This document shows, piece after piece, positions 20,616 through 30,241 of a stretch of DNA of 64,000 nucleotides. The notes under the pieces are model-generated. The model saw only the letters and a list, made by a program, of their open reading frames with translations. It ran no database searches and had not been told where the DNA came from. This DNA comes from JADLHS01 sp049840435 (lineage in GTDB: Bacteria > Verrucomicrobiota > Verrucomicrobiia > Limisphaerales > JADLHS01). The DNA lies in the NCBI GenBank assembly GCA_049840435.1, contig JASGKY010000059.1, forward strand, positions 7,839 through 71,838, written 5' to 3'. The first letter of the stretch is position 1. Every line of letters starts with the position of its first letter. The translations under genes and the position numbers were made by a program.

Positions 20616-23205
20616 GTGATCATTTGTTGCCGTAATACGATCATTACGTTTTTTGCTGTCCTGCTGACCCTGTCAGCTTTGGCTGGAGGCAGCGGTCTGA
20701 ATGTGGTAGTCGTAGTCAACCAGAACAGCACTAACTCACTGCAGCTCGGCAATTACTACTGCGAACAACGTGGAGTGCCGCCACAAAATCTACTTCGCGT
20801 CAACTGGCTGGGCGGCAACACCAATTGGACCAAAGCCGAATTTGAAAGCATCTTGCGTGCGCCCCTGAATTCCATGCTTACGACTCGGGGATTGTCGAAC
20901 CAAATCGAGTGTGTGGTGCTCTGCATGGACATCCCGTATCGGGTGATTGATACAAGCAGCGCGGTGTCGAGCGACGCGAATGGAACCACCTCAGCGTTGT
21001 ATTATGGCTTCAAGCCAAATCCTTCAAACCCATACACGACCTGCTCCCTCGCGGCAGGCTCAACCAGCGCCTACGCCGGCAGTGAGGGGATTTATCGGCA
21101 AACTCCACCGATTAATGCCAGCAGCAGTTCTTGGCTGACCATCCTGTTAACAGCTACCAATCTGGCCAAGGCGAAGGCGTTGGTCGATCTGGGCCGGGCG
21201 AGTGATGCCACGTTTCCGACACAAACAGTGTTTCTGGCTAAAAGCTCTGATTCCGTGCGAAACCTGCGCCATCTTCAAGCGGACAATGCCATTCTCAATA
21301 CTCGGTTGCGGGGCAATTACCATGTGGTGCTGACCAATGTCTCCAGCCCTTTAGGGCTCGGGCCCATGCTGGGATTTCAGAATGGCGTGCAAATTTTCGA
21401 AATGTCCTCATTGGAGGTTTCTCCCGGGGCCATGATGGACAACTTGACTTCGTTTGGTGGTTTTCTGTTTGAGTATTCAGAACACACCACGGCGATGGAT
21501 TTTATTAACAACGGGGCGACTGCGAGTTACGGCACTGTGGTTGAGCCATGCGCGTATGAAGCCAAGTTTCCCGATCCGCAGAATTACTTTTTCCAAGCGC
21601 GGGGCTTTTCTGTGGCGGAGTCTTACTACCAAAGTCTGGCGAATCCGTATCAAGGAGTCCTGGTAGGGGAGCCGTTAGCCGCGCCTTTTGCGGTTTCTGC
21701 CAGCGGTAACTGGATCGGGTTGGCAGAGGATACGGTGCTGGCAGGCGTCACAAATCTAAACGTGCAGTTTGTTTCCCCCAATCCAGATCGTCCGATTCAG
21801 CAAGTCGACTTGTTCCTAGATGGCCAGTTTCTGCACACCGTCACTAATATTGCCCCGCGGCAAAACAATGTTTTATCCGCCACCCTCAACGGGTTCACGG
21901 CGAACTATACCATCCCGGCTGCAGCGACGATCAAATCCGTGACCAGCGCATTGGTGTCGCAATTGAACTCCATGACGTTCAGCAATTCCACCCAAGTGGC
22001 AGCGGTTGCTCACGGCGATCGCATTGAGTTGCAAAGTCTGAATCTGAACACGCCCGGCGCGAATGTGACGGTGTCGGTCAGCAACGCTGTTGGTTCAGCA
22101 GCTTTGTTGACGACGTATCTCACGGCCAGCCGCAGCAACTTCCTCGATACGCCAGCCGCCGGACTTCGGCAATTTTCTGTGGCGGTGCGCCGTGGTGGCT
22201 GGGGATTACTTGCGCCTGACGGTTACGCGGACAAACGGAGTAATCACTCAAGTATCAGTCACGAATCAATCGCCCAGCAGTGGAAACATGCTTACAGACA
22301 TGCAGGTGTTCGCGCAAAGCCTGTTGAACGCCATCAACACCAATGCGGGGTTGGGGGGCGTGGACGGAGTCGTTGCTGAGGATTTGGTGCTCGGGTTGTC
22401 GGGCAGTGACCCGGCAGCCCAATTCAATCTTCGCAGTCGCTCGGTGGGCTGGCGGGCGGCGCAAATTCAAGCGCAGTTGACCGGATCGTTTTCGATCAGT
22501 CCCACAACGACCGATCAATTGGAGGACAACCTCACCGACTTACGCCCGCGCAATCACCTTTATCTCACCGCCGGATTGACCAACCTCAATGTCACCTTTC
22601 CCTTCAACACCACGACCAATGCCGATGGGTATCATGAATTGACTGCCGTTGCTTACGAAGGCAGCCATGTGCGGACACAGACACGCATCTCGCGCCGGGT
22701 GCGGGTTGAAAACAACCAATGGACGGCAACGCTTACCAGCTTGGTCGGACAAACCAATGTGGCCCTTGAGGCAGGGTTGAAATTTGTCGTGACGGCTCAT
22801 ACGAACAACATCACCAAACTGGAGTTGTTCAGCACCGGCGGGTCACTTGCCGCTGCCACCAGCGTCACGAATGCTCTGTTCACCCTACCCGCCAGCTATC
22901 TTGGGTTGGGGCGGCATCCGTTCTTTGCTGTGGCAACTCGCAGCGGGGGAAAGCAGTATCGCACCGAACCAGTGTGGTTAAACATTGTTGGAACGGACAG
23001 TCCTTTCAAGGTCACGGCCGTGGATGCGCTGCCAACGCTCACTTGGCCGGCGACCCCGGGGCGTTCGTATTCGATTCTGAGCGCGACAAATGTGGCGGGG
23101 AACTATACTGTGCGGGGTGAGGTTGTGCCGACGAATTCGGCCGGAGTGTGGAGCGAAACAAACAACACTCCCGGACCACGGTTCTATCGCGTGCGCACGC
23201 CCTAG
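20616..23205 (+). CDS. TIGR03790-family exported protein (one frame change)
   Basis: Corrected length about 862 aa from a GTG start. The N-terminal signal peptide ends around 'LSALAGG'. The body starts 'NVVVVVNQNSTNSLQLGNYY' with 'RGVPPQNLL' after it, the typical opening of TIGR03790, a family of unknown function found in Verrucomicrobia, Planctomycetes, Acidobacteria and others. The C-terminal half is beta-rich and repetitive, with a final 'YSILSATNVAGNYT..' module of a kind often at the end of verrucomicrobial exported proteins. An extra base near 22191 breaks the frame in the middle of a beta module. Probably secreted or surface-attached; no catalytic residues were identified. Confidence 0.75.
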
Positions 23206-23222
23206 CAATCATTTTGAACACC

Positions 23223-24635
23223 ATGACGAGTCTGGGTTTCCAATCAGCGATGAATCGTTTGAGGCTTATCCCCGCTATCGGTATTTACGGGCTCGTTATG
23301 GCTGCTACGCTCGGGCTGTTGCCAGCAATGGCCGCTACCAACACGTTGACTTGGGATCGCGAGAAAAATCTAGTAAGTGCGGATGTGCGGGATTGGGATC
23401 TGATCGGACTGATGGAATCCGTGGCGACTCAAAGTGGGTGGCATGTTTATCTCGAACCGGACTATTCCTACAAGGCCTCAACGAAGTTTCAGAATCTACC
23501 TCCAGGCGAAGCATTGCGGCGATTGTTGGGCAGCCTTAATTTCGCGATGGTGCCGCAGACGAATGGCCCGCAACGGCTGTACGTTTTCCGCACCGTGATG
23601 AAAAACGCCACCCAGCAAATCCGAAACGCTGGGGAACGCACCGCGCCCAAACCCCGCCGCGTACCGAATGAACTCATCGTGCGTTTGAAGCCCGGCACGG
23701 ACGCGGAAGCATTGGCCAAATCGCTTGGCGCAAAAATTGTCGGAGTGATTCCCGAGTTGAACGCGTATCGCTTCCAATTCGAGAGTGAGGAAGCCACCGA
23801 AGCGGCCCGGCTGAAGCTGGAATCTAATCCCAGTGTAGCGAGCGTCGAATACAATTATTACATGGACCAACCGTTTACGCCGCAGAGTGTCGGAGGCATG
23901 GCCGTGCCGGAAACCAAGCTGACCCTTGATCCGCCGAAGACCGATGATTGCAAAGTCCTCGTTGGCTTTGTGGACACGACCTTGCAACAGCTAGATCCCA
24001 AGCTGGAGGCATTTGTGAAAACACGGATTTCTGTAACAGGGAATACTTCCACCAGCACGACGCCGACCCACCAAACGGCGATGGTCAATGCTTTCCTGCA
24101 ATCGCTGCAAGCTTCCGGGCAGGCCAGCACATCCGCCCGGGTTTTGTCGGTGGATGTGTTCGGCAACGATCCGTCAGCAAATAGTTTTAATGTCGCTTTA
24201 GGCATCATGAAAGCCGTCAACGGTGGAGCCACTGCCATTAACCTGAGCTTGGGCGGCTATCAAGACGTGGCGGTCTTGCGGGACGTCGTGCAGCAAGCCA
24301 CGGCGCTCGGCATTCCGCTGTTTGCCGCGGTCGGAAATGATGGCAGCAATACGCCATTTTATCCGGCGGCCTATCCGGGGGTGGTTTCAGTGACGGCCTT
24401 GGCGAAAGCCGGACAAATTGCCAGCTATGCGAATACTGGCACGCAAGCAGATGCTGCGGCGCCGGGAGCGGTGATTTTTTCCTACAACGGCCTGATATAT
24501 GGCAGCCAAGGCACTTCGGTTTCCTCGGCCGTGGCGACGGGAATTGCGGCCGGGCTGGCAGATTCAACTTGTGCACCGTGGTCCAAGGTGATTCCGGCGG
24601 TAGAAAAAACCCTCGCTGTTCCCGCAAGCAAGTGA
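23223..24635 (+). CDS. Exported subtilase-like (S8) protease with N-terminal STN-like domain
   Basis: 470 aa. Signal/anchor segment around residues 10-35. An STN-like region (about residues 40-130, 'SVATQSGWHVYLEPDYSYKA') resembles the short domain found in secretins and TonB-dependent receptors. Next is a fervidolysin-type propeptide-like region with 'VPNELIVRLKPGTD', then an S8 fold. Putative catalytic residues are D251 ('VGFVDTT'), H283 ('PTHQTAM') and S432 ('GTSVSSA'), with an oxyanion Asn in 'AAVGNDGSN'. The Asp and His motifs depart from the usual DTG and HGT. The start ATG at 23223 is chosen because upstream codons overlap the preceding gene; ATG 23250 is an alternative. It lies 17 bases after the TIGR03790 gene, so the two may be co-expressed. 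Confidence 0.75.
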   Translation: MTSLGFQSAMNRLRLIPAIGIYGLVMAATLGLLPAMAATNTLTWDREKNLVSADVRDWDLIGLMESVATQSGWHVYLEPDYSYKASTKFQNLPPGEALRRLLGSLNFAMVPQTNGPQRLYVFRTVMKNATQQIRNAGERTAPKPRRVPNELIVRLKPGTDAEALAKSLGAKIVGVIPELNAYRFQFESEEATEAARLKLESNPSVASVEYNYYMDQPFTPQSVGGMAVPETKLTLDPPKTDDCKVLVGFVDTTLQQLDPKLEAFVKTRISVTGNTSTSTTPTHQTAMVNAFLQSLQASGQASTSARVLSVDVFGNDPSANSFNVALGIMKAVNGGATAINLSLGGYQDVAVLRDVVQQATALGIPLFAAVGNDGSNTPFYPAAYPGVVSVTALAKAGQIASYANTGTQADAAAPGAVIFSYNGLIYGSQGTSVSSAVATGIAAGLADSTCAPWSKVIPAVEKTLAVPASK

Positions 24636-24636
24636 G

Positions 24637-24792
24637 TTAGTGCGAGGCGCAACCAACTTTGCCGAGGAGCAAGATATACCCCAGCACCCCCGCGATGAGG
24701 AGCGCTGGTTTTCCATGCACCATCATAATCAAGCCCACGGCCAGAACCGCCGCAATCGACAGGTGGATGGCAACACTTGAAAGCAATTTCAT
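24637..24792 (-). CDS. Small membrane protein, 51 aa
   Basis: A short open frame of 51 codons plus stop, almost entirely hydrophobic, with two likely membrane segments (about residues 5-24 and 29-45) and a 'GKVGCASH' C-terminus. Composition and the two-helix pattern argue for a real gene; there is no strong ribosome site upstream. It converges with the subtilase gene, whose stop is two bases away. Function unknown. Confidence 0.5.
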   Translation of the reverse strand: MKLLSSVAIHLSIAAVLAVGLIMMVHGKPALLIAGVLGYILLLGKVGCASH

Positions 24793-25003
24793 CGGCAGGA
24801 GTTTAGCTATTTAACAGTTCAGCACAAGTGTTCAGCGCACATGGGATGGGTGATCTGTAATGGTGTCGGCGCAAGCGATCCTTTCACCTGGAGATTGCCG
24901 TTGCATTTTAAGGCAGGCTTGCTAAGCGTTGAGGGCGGTTCAATCCGGGCACCTCTTTGGGCTGCGATCACATCAACCAACAACCAATAATTAAATCATC
25001 AAT

Positions 25004-25357
25004 ATGAAAAAACTACTTATAACCATCGCATTGGCCGCAGCCTTCGCTTGCTACAGCAATGCGGCGGAAGGCGAGGCCAAGAATGAAAACAAAGACGCGG
25101 CGGCCAAGAAGAAGTCCGAGAAACCAGAAAAATCTGCGCCCGGAGCCGAGCAAAAAGCGCTCCGCAAAGAATTGACGGAAAAATACGACGCGAACAAGAA
25201 CGGGCGGTTGGATAAAGAGGAGAAATCAAAGATGACGCCGGAAGACCAGGAGAAGTGGAATAGCGTTGCCTCTACTGCCAAAGCGAAGTCGCCGGAAAAG
25301 GAAAAGAAAGACGCCGGAGCAAAGACGAAGCCGGAAAAAACTGAAAAGAAGCCCTGA
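25004..25357 (+). CDS. Small exported Lys/Glu-rich protein with an EF-hand-like loop
   Basis: 117 aa. Clear signal peptide ('MKKLLITIALAAAFACYSNA'), then low-complexity Lys/Glu/Ala sequence and one EF-hand-type loop, 'DANKNGRLDKEE', which has the D-x-N-x-N-G spacing of calcium-binding loops. Probably a periplasmic calcium-binding or highly charged structural protein; no enzyme domain. It is a single gene, and a terminator hairpin follows its stop. The preceding ~210 bases hold its presumed promoter and no other recognisable feature. Confidence 0.7.
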   Translation: MKKLLITIALAAAFACYSNAAEGEAKNENKDAAAKKKSEKPEKSAPGAEQKALRKELTEKYDANKNGRLDKEEKSKMTPEDQEKWNSVASTAKAKSPEKEKKDAGAKTKPEKTEKKP

Positions 25358-25378
25358 TTAGAAAGAAGTTTCTTCTCC

Positions 25379-25411
25379 CTCCAGCGTTGCTGACCCAGCG
25401 CTGGAGTTTTT
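25379..25411 (+). terminator. Rho-independent terminator after the EF-hand gene
   Basis: Eight-bp stem CTCCAGCG (25379-25386) pairing with CGCTGGAG (25399-25406), then a T run. It lies between two convergent genes and directly abuts the stop of the GHL10 gene. Confidence 0.75.
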
Positions 25412-25414
25412 ATT

Positions 25415-26937
25415 TCAGCGCGCCGCCTGCCGAGGGATGGTGCTGGTTGCAGGCCGGCTGATTTCTCCGACGCGATTTACCGCGCTTACCGCGACCGCAT
25501 CCACTTCTGGCGAGGTCAGTGCCAAGGATTGGACGTTGCTGGGAACAATCTCAGTCTTCCAACGATTGTTTTGGCGGGTTTGAACGACCCAGAGACTTGG
25601 GGTTGTGCCGGAACTGGTCACTCCAACTGACACGGCTATTGTTGACTCGACTGACGGTCACCACCGGAGTTTCTGGCGGGGGAGCTTTCAACCAAGGCAT
25701 CGCTGGAATCAATGCGGGTTCGAGATAAGCATTCCGTTCCAGTCCCGAACTTAATCCGGCACTTTGCATCACGCTCTTCATGTTCCAATGCACATGCCCG
25801 GCGCTCACCGGTTGATTGGCGGCGAGGCGAACTTGGTTGAGGATTTCGTCGGGCTGCCACTTTTGCGCGGTTTTGGTGGCATCCAGGCCCGGCCAGATGT
25901 GGCGACGCTTGGGGTTCTGTTCATTCCACCAAGCGAGTAACACCGGGAAGCTCTGCTCCTTTGGATCAATGGCCCAATACAGCTGCGGCACAAGATAATC
26001 GAGCCAGCCGTTCGCCAACCATTTGCGGGAGTCGGCATAAAGCCGGGCGTAAGCATCATACCCTTTGATCTGTGGCGGATTGCCCGGTCGCCAGATGCCA
26101 AAGGGGCTGACGCCAAACTTCACCCACGGTTTGGTCGTCTTGATGGATTCATAGACGGTGCGAATGAAATTGTTGACGCTCTCACGTCGCCAATCATCAC
26201 GATTCAGTTTCCGAGGCAACCCATACTTTCTCCAACTGGACTCATCAGGGAATTCAATTTCCCGACCTTGCGCATCCTTCTCTTGATACGGGTAGAAGTA
26301 GTCATCAAAGTGAACCCCATCCACGTCATAGCGCTTCACGACATCCAGGACCACTTTGAGCGAATACTCCTGCACCTCGGGTTGGCCGGGATCGAGCCAC
26401 AGATAACGTCCGTACTCGCGCACTAACTCCGGGCGCGTTTTGCTGATATGGTCAGCTGAAATCGGTGCTACCGACTTGAAGTGATGCGCACGATACGGAT
26501 TAAACCATGCGTGTAGTTCCAAGCCCCGTTTGTGCGCCTCGTTGATCGCAAATTCCAACGGATCATAATACGGTGCGGGCGCTTGCCCCATCTTGCCAGT
26601 CAGATATTCCGACCACGGTTCGAGTTTGGAAGCATAAAGAGCATCGCAGGCGGGCCGGACTTGAAAGATGATCGCGTTCATCTTCAACTGGGCAGCCCGG
26701 TCGAGGATGGCCAGCAACTCGGCCTTTTGTTCGGAGACGGGCAGCCCCGGCTTGGATGGCCAGACGCTGTTGCCCACGGTAGCCACCCAGGGCACCACGA
26801 AATTCCCGGTGAGGCTTCGGCGGTGTTTTTTCGGGTGCCGCACCAGCAAAGGGGGCGGCGTCAGCGCGCCCTGGCGCGAGCAATCCAGCAAGGATAGCCA
26901 GTGTGCCCACCAGCCAAGACTGGGCCGTGAAATTCAT
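25415..26937 (-). CDS. Exported GHL10-type glycoside hydrolase-like protein with FN3-like tail (two frame changes)
   Basis: Corrected length about 506 aa. Signal peptide 'LVGTLAILAGLLAPGRADA', then a GHL10 (pfam02638-type) TIM-barrel: 'AAQLKMNAIIFQVRP', 'HAWFNPYRAHH', 'DVDGVHFDDYFYPY', 'WVKFGVSPFGIW', 'LVPQLYWAI'. The two Asp after 'GVHF' are candidate catalytic acids. A short FN3-like domain ends the protein ('SSGTTPSLWVVQTRQ'). Extra bases near 26814 (after the signal region) and 25634 (before the tail) interrupt the frame. Family members are thought to act on peptidoglycan-like or other glycans; the substrate here is unknown. Confidence 0.8.
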
Positions 26938-27324
26938 GCGTGAGAAATACCTGTCCTACAGTGTTCCTTCAATTCAGAAGCGAGAAAGCTACATGAACGT
27001 GTTTGCTCATTCTGCCTATACCAAGGCATAGCCCTCTACAGGTTGAAATACTGCACAACTTTGTTAAGCAGCGATCTACTAACACATCCTCCGACCTGTC
27101 TTTCAACAAGTGCTGAAAAACTGAACTGTGATCTGGGATGCAAACTCGAGCTTTGAAAAACGAAGATGGCTGGCGTGGGCATATCTACTAACTGACCGTC
27201 TTTCTCGCTAACACCGTCAACTAACACTCATGTCCACGTCAGCCACTGCAAAGATAACACGTCACGTTGGACTGTCCAATGGGGAGCTTGATTTAAGCAG
27301 CCCAGCGCCTGCGAGCGAGTCCGC
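26938..27324. other. Intergenic region without recognised features
   Basis: 387 bases between the GHL10 start and the desaturase stop, more A+T-rich than the neighbours. Only a short, unconvincing open frame on the minus strand (27036-27227) is present. No hairpin terminator, repeat or RNA gene was recognised. Confidence 0.5.
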
Positions 27325-28377
27325 CTAATTCTGGTTGCGGCTCCGTTGCTGTTGGGCGCGCACTGTGCGCAAGTGACCATAACCGACCAACATGCGCTGC
27401 TGTTCGTCCCACAGTCGGAAAGTGAAAGATTTCAAGCTACCCAGCAGGGTGATGGGCTTCACCGTCTGGAACAAAGGTTCGGATTCGTGACATTTTTCCA
27501 GATGGTAGTTCGGAATGCGGGCACTTAGGTGATGGATGTGGTGGAAGCCAATGTTGCCGGAAAACCATTGCAAGACCTTTGGCAACTTATAGAAGGAACT
27601 CCCTTGTAGCGCCGCTGTTGCGTAATCCCAATTCTCGCTTCGTTCCCAGTAAACACCTTCAAACTGATGCTGCACATAGAACAACCACACTCCCGCCGAG
27701 CCAGCAATCATGAGGATGCTTAGTTGGATGATCAAAAAAGCCTTCAAACCAAAGATGTAAATCAAGCCGGCGCACATGATTCCGACCGCCAAGGTGGTCA
27801 GATGCACCGAGTAACGTTCGCGCGTCGGAGCTTTGGGCTTCGGCACGCGATTGATGCCAAGAAACAGAACCATCGGGGCGATAACAAACAGCACGAACGG
27901 ATTGCGCGCCAGCCGATAGGAGAACTTTTTCCAGCGGGACGCCTCTAGGTATTCCTGCACCGTCAATGTCCATACGTCACCCGTACCGCGCCGATCCAAG
28001 TCCCCCGAACTAGAGTGATGAATCGCATGTTCCCAGCGCCAATGATAGTAGGGCGTAAAAGTCATCACTCCGGTAATCGCGCCAACAATGTGATTGGCGG
28101 TCTGCGATTTGAAAAACGAGCCATGGCCGCAGTCATGGAAGATGATGAACATCCGCACCAACAATCCGCCGGCCAGCACCGCCAATGGGATGGTCAACCA
28201 CCACGATACTTTCAACGTGAAATACATGGCCACCCATAGCCCGACGTAAGGAATGATCGTATTGACCATCTGCCAAGTCGCGCGTCCCACGGACGGCTTT
28301 TGGTAGCGCAATACAATTTCCTTCCAAGCGGAATTGGTTTCCGCCTCGGGGGCAGCATTCAAATTTGTGTCATTCAT
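27325..28377 (-). CDS. Membrane fatty acid desaturase
   Basis: 350 aa. Three histidine boxes of integral-membrane di-iron desaturases are present: HDCGH, 'EHAIHH' and 'GFHHIHH', separated by hydrophobic segments. The family introduces double bonds into acyl chains of membrane lipids. Start ATG 28377 ('MNDTNLN') is taken over an in-frame codon 39 bases upstream because the extra residues look non-coding. Position specificity (delta-9 or delta-12) cannot be told. Single gene; the ~280 bases upstream, shared with the divergent OmpH-like gene, are A+T-rich and hold the promoters but no identifiable operator. Confidence 0.9.
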   Translation of the reverse strand: MNDTNLNAAPEAETNSAWKEIVLRYQKPSVGRATWQMVNTIIPYVGLWVAMYFTLKVSWWLTIPLAVLAGGLLVRMFIIFHDCGHGSFFKSQTANHIVGAITGVMTFTPYYHWRWEHAIHHSSSGDLDRRGTGDVWTLTVQEYLEASRWKKFSYRLARNPFVLFVIAPMVLFLGINRVPKPKAPTRERYSVHLTTLAVGIMCAGLIYIFGLKAFLIIQLSILMIAGSAGVWLFYVQHQFEGVYWERSENWDYATAALQGSSFYKLPKVLQWFSGNIGFHHIHHLSARIPNYHLEKCHESEPLFQTVKPITLLGSLKSFTFRLWDEQQRMLVGYGHLRTVRAQQQRSRNQN

Positions 28378-28697
28378 GTTGTATGATGGCCTCGCATCCC
28401 AAAACGCAAAAGGCAATGGGAAGTAACATCAGAAGTTTATGGACAAGCCAAAGGCTCGGCAACAACCAATCCGGATTCTTTCATGCCGCTTCGACCGATA
28501 ATTTCAATCCCTGCTCAATTTTTTTTGATGCCCGCTCCCCCGATTGCAGTGCTTCGCACCAACAAGTGGTTATCAGCCTTGACGATACCACGGTTGCCTT
28601 ATGGTCAAGTTTAGCGTTCTGTTTAATTATTCGATTTGATGGGGCGCGCAGGTTTTTCGATTCACGCCTCCGGTTCTATTTCTGCCAAGATCAAGTC

Positions 28698-29243
28698 ATG
28701 AAAACTTCCAACGCGTTTGCTAAGTGGTCCAGCATTGTTTCCGTGATCGTCATTGGTGGCTTGGGTTGCATTTCTGCCTCTGCCCAGACCCAGACCAACA
28801 AGTGGCGTGTGGGGGTTTATGACTCACGCGCCGTTGCGGTGGCTTGGGGGAATTCCACTGAATTCCGAGAGTTCGTAAAATCCATGGAGGCTGATCACAA
28901 GAAGGCCAAGGAGGCAGGGGATGGCAAACGCGTGAAGGAGATTGAAAGCCAGATGCAGTTGCGCCAACGCCGGGCTCACGAACAAGCCTTCAGCACCGGC
29001 TCTGTTGCGCCGGTCATGGCTCGGGTAAAGGATTCTCTGCCTGACATCGCGAAGCAAGCGGGTGTCCAGATCATCGTCAGCAAATGGGAGTTGAACCATC
29101 ACTCCTCCGATGTCGAGATCGTGGACGTGACGGACAAAATTGTGGCGCTGTGGCACGTAAACGAACGCGGATTGAAGTGGTGCAAAGAAATCCAACAGAA
29201 ACCGCCGGTGCCCATCGACCAGCTTGCCGACTCAATGGATTAA
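28698..29243 (+). CDS. Exported OmpH/Skp-like protein
   Basis: 181 aa with a signal peptide ending at 'ISASAQ'. After it 'RVGVYDSRAVAVAW' followed by a charged helical middle (Lys/Glu/Gln-rich) resembles OmpH/Skp periplasmic chaperones, which open with a similar 'I(A)YVD..' strand and a coiled coil. Similarity is weak and the C-terminal half departs from classical Skp. The reading frame is open far upstream (to 28365), but ATG 28698 directly precedes the signal peptide. It converges with the CPBP gene. Confidence 0.55.
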   Translation: MKTSNAFAKWSSIVSVIVIGGLGCISASAQTQTNKWRVGVYDSRAVAVAWGNSTEFREFVKSMEADHKKAKEAGDGKRVKEIESQMQLRQRRAHEQAFSTGSVAPVMARVKDSLPDIAKQAGVQIIVSKWELNHHSSDVEIVDVTDKIVALWHVNERGLKWCKEIQQKPPVPIDQLADSMD

Positions 29244-29268
29244 ATCGAGGGGCGGGCTGTGGGCTGGC

Positions 29269-30075
29269 TCATGGTGGCGCAACAGTGCAAAACTCGATTT
29301 GGATTGTGGCGATCAAGTTGATTATGGAATGCAGAAAGGTGCAGAACAGCACCGAGCCAGTCTTCAATCGCACCAGCCCGAGAAAAATGCCAGCAACGAA
29401 AATCATGCCGATTCCATAAAGGTCATACTGGAGATGGATGCTCGCCCACAGCAGTGCGGTCAGGATGATTGTGCCCCAACTGCCCAGTCGGGATTCGTAC
29501 CAGCCCCGAAACAAGAAACCGCGAAAGACAAATTCCTCCGTCATCGGGCCGGCAAGGATTAATGCGATCCAGATCAAAGGCCGGAATCCCGTATTCCAAT
29601 AAACCTCGGCCATAACCTCGGGAACGGCCGGACGATTCAGAATCATTGTCAGCGCATCGCTCCCCACCCCAAGTAATAACAACCCTAAACTCCACCAAAT
29701 AACCGCTCGCCCTTTGGGCCAGCACAGTCCGAGGTAACTGGGGAGGGCGGGGCCTTTACGCAACCAGGCAAATAGTCCACACAAGAATATCGTGACTGGC
29801 CCGCCAAAGAGAACCGACAGGCTTAATATGGTTCCGTTGGTTGTCAGCGTTTCTACCGGAGGGATTGATTTGCTTCCTTGCAAAATGATTACGCCTGCCA
29901 TGTAGAGAACCAAGGCGATCACTTGCGCCATCATGTAAGCACTGATGAGAACTACGCCCAATCCCGCCGTGGCCCAAAATCCCCAAGGCAATCGCGGTGG
30001 TACGCTGACGGCATTCGCCGGGGGGAGCGGTGGCGGCAAGCTAGGCAAAGGCGCTGAGTTTTCGGGCGCATTCAT
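29269..30075 (-). CDS. CPBP-family intramembrane metalloprotease
   Basis: 268 aa with a proline-rich cytosolic N-terminus and about seven or eight membrane segments. The CPBP/Abi motifs are present: 'EEFVFRGFLFRG' (EExxxR), a His in 'WASIHLQYD', and 'FLHSIINL' near the end. The family includes Rce1-type CAAX proteases and bacteriocin-immunity proteins; the substrate here is unknown. Divergent from the sugar-binding lipoprotein gene. Confidence 0.88.
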   Translation of the reverse strand: MNAPENSAPLPSLPPPLPPANAVSVPPRLPWGFWATAGLGVVLISAYMMAQVIALVLYMAGVIILQGSKSIPPVETLTTNGTILSLSVLFGGPVTIFLCGLFAWLRKGPALPSYLGLCWPKGRAVIWWSLGLLLLGVGSDALTMILNRPAVPEVMAEVYWNTGFRPLIWIALILAGPMTEEFVFRGFLFRGWYESRLGSWGTIILTALLWASIHLQYDLYGIGMIFVAGIFLGLVRLKTGSVLFCTFLHSIINLIATIQIEFCTVAPP

Positions 30076-30241
30076 TGTCGGAGCGGCGGTAATAAAAGAT
30101 CAGTTAACCGTGGTTTTGTCACTGAGAAATCTGGCTGGGAGGTTTGGATCGCAGGTGGAATTCCCGCGCTGTCTGAGCCGCCGGTTTCGCTGCTAATAAT
30201 GCTGGAACGATTCTTCAGTTACGTTAAGGTTGGATACACCT

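Noticed and set aside
27036..27227. Short minus-strand frame in the 26.9-27.3 kb gap
   Set aside because: No ribosome site, no conserved-looking segment, and composition similar to the surrounding non-coding DNA.
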